Origin: CAVLCC01 sp963661535 | GTDB lineage: Bacteria; Actinomycetota; Coriobacteriia; Coriobacteriales; CADBOM01 | DNA: 64,000 nucleotides | Reading direction: 5' to 3' | Assembly: GCA_963661535.1 (NCBI GenBank) | Contig: CAVLCC010000002.1 | Span: 1 to 64,000 of the forward strand | Position numbers and translations under genes: made by a program | Notes under the pieces: generated by a model | What the model was told of the DNA's origin: nothing | Database searches by the model: none | What the model saw: the letters and a program-made list of their open reading frames with translations, nothing else | Part shown: piece by piece, positions 63,661-64,000 of the stretch | How positions within the stretch are numbered: the first letter of the stretch is position 1 | Layout: each line of letters starts with the position of its first letter

Positions 63661-64000
63661 ATGGTTAATATTTCTTCTGAATACTTTAATTTGCATAAGA
63701 TTGCTGATAGCGGACAGTGTTTTAGAATTTTACCGTGTTCAAAAGGTGGGTACATTACAATTAGTGAAGACAAATTTGTTAGAGCAACCATACATGAAGA
63801 CGGGTCGTGGGATTTTGACTGTAGCCAAGATGAATTTGATGGGTATTGGCAGCGTTATTTTGATTTGAATCAAGATTATTCTAAGTGGTTTGAAAGCATA
63901 GATAAAAATGATAGCTATCTAACAAATGCAGCTTATGCCGGAGCAGGTCTTAGAGTGGTAAACCAAGATCCATGGGAGACTTTGGTTAGTTTTATTGTGT
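63661..64000 (+). CDS. OGG-type DNA glycosylase/AP lyase, N-terminal part
   Basis: Partial: open to the right edge (113 codons). The frame reads the OGG_N domain: DSGQCFRILP, then DGYWQRYFDLNQDYSKWF, GAGLRVVNQDPWETLVSFIV, typical of 8-oxoguanine glycosylase/3-methyladenine glycosylase 2-like repair enzymes. The catalytic helix-hairpin-helix lies beyond the window. ATG at 63661 has AAGGGTG upstream. An array of 11-bp repeats ends 87 nt before the start. Confidence 0.88.
   Translation, partial: MVNISSEYFNLHKIADSGQCFRILPCSKGGYITISEDKFVRATIHEDGSWDFDCSQDEFDGYWQRYFDLNQDYSKWFESIDKNDSYLTNAAYAGAGLRVVNQDPWETLVSFIV

Overview
The window is about 64 kb of bacterial chromosome, AT-rich and densely packed. 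About 60 protein genes can be read, and all but six lie on the minus strand. It reads as a strict anaerobe with a Gram-positive-type gene set. There is a CO dehydrogenase/acetyl-CoA synthase operon (cooS-cooC-acsB), a class I [4Fe-4S]-type two-subunit fumarase with malate dehydrogenase, HypA/HypB nickel chaperones, an F-type ATP synthase and a Tat system. The ATP synthase b subunit with a signal-like N-terminus, the acid-tailed L17, RicT next to holB/tmk, and a possible futalosine-type amidohydrolase fit a low-GC member of the Coriobacteriia (Eggerthellales-like). That placement is inferred from gene content; no phylogeny could be run.

Layout. Positions 1-850 hold a frame-broken DUF4417 gene, tRNA-Phe with its promoter and terminator, and short repeats. 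853-6382 (minus) is a DNA-processing block: yraN, comM, dprA, trmFO, xerC. 6541-8622 is a divergent LysR/EamA exporter pair. 8860-11495 holds two cell-surface genes, one an L,D-transpeptidase. 11603-12819 is a divergent corrinoid pair (cobO, cobC-like). 12994-20006 is the complete ATP synthase operon. 20475-25650 holds housekeeping genes: dCMP deaminase, rpiB, prfA-prmC-tsaC, tag, and a DUF4186 gene. 25667-28536 is an accessory patch: an eroded RelB/YafQ-type toxin-antitoxin relic, an AAA-DUF4143 ATPase preceded by 34-bp iterated repeats, and tandem zinc-ribbon membrane paralogues. 28894-39129 carries cca, rlmKL, degV, pncB, ricT, holB and tmk. 39126-48840 carries fumarase, malate dehydrogenase, topA, hypB, hypA, tatC, tatA, a TPR protein and an amidohydrolase. 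49064-50818 is pgi. 50909-54440 is the infA-rpmJ-rpsM-rpsK-rpsD-rpoA-rplQ operon. 54656-57411 holds a HEAT-repeat protein and a PucR regulator. A 10-N assembly gap at 57760-57769 precedes the CODH/ACS operon (58000-62835). An OGG-type DNA glycosylase runs off the right edge.

How the genes fit together. CooS and AcsB make the bifunctional CODH/ACS and CooC matures its nickel site. HypA/HypB handle nickel for this or an unseen hydrogenase. CobO and the CobC-like phosphatase could supply corrinoid for the methyl branch. Malate dehydrogenase and fumarase convert oxaloacetate to fumarate for fumarate respiration, and the Tat genes could export redox proteins. ATP synthase uses the resulting gradient.

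The most interesting non-coding signals are: (a) a leader in front of cooS with a strong intrinsic terminator exactly overlapped by a 23-codon mini-ORF with a strong ribosome binding site; (b) two arrays of about 11-bp phased direct repeats, one in front of yraN-comM-dprA and one in front of the OGG glycosylase, that look like shared response-regulator sites; (c) three repeats spaced exactly 34 bp in front of the AAA-DUF4143 gene.
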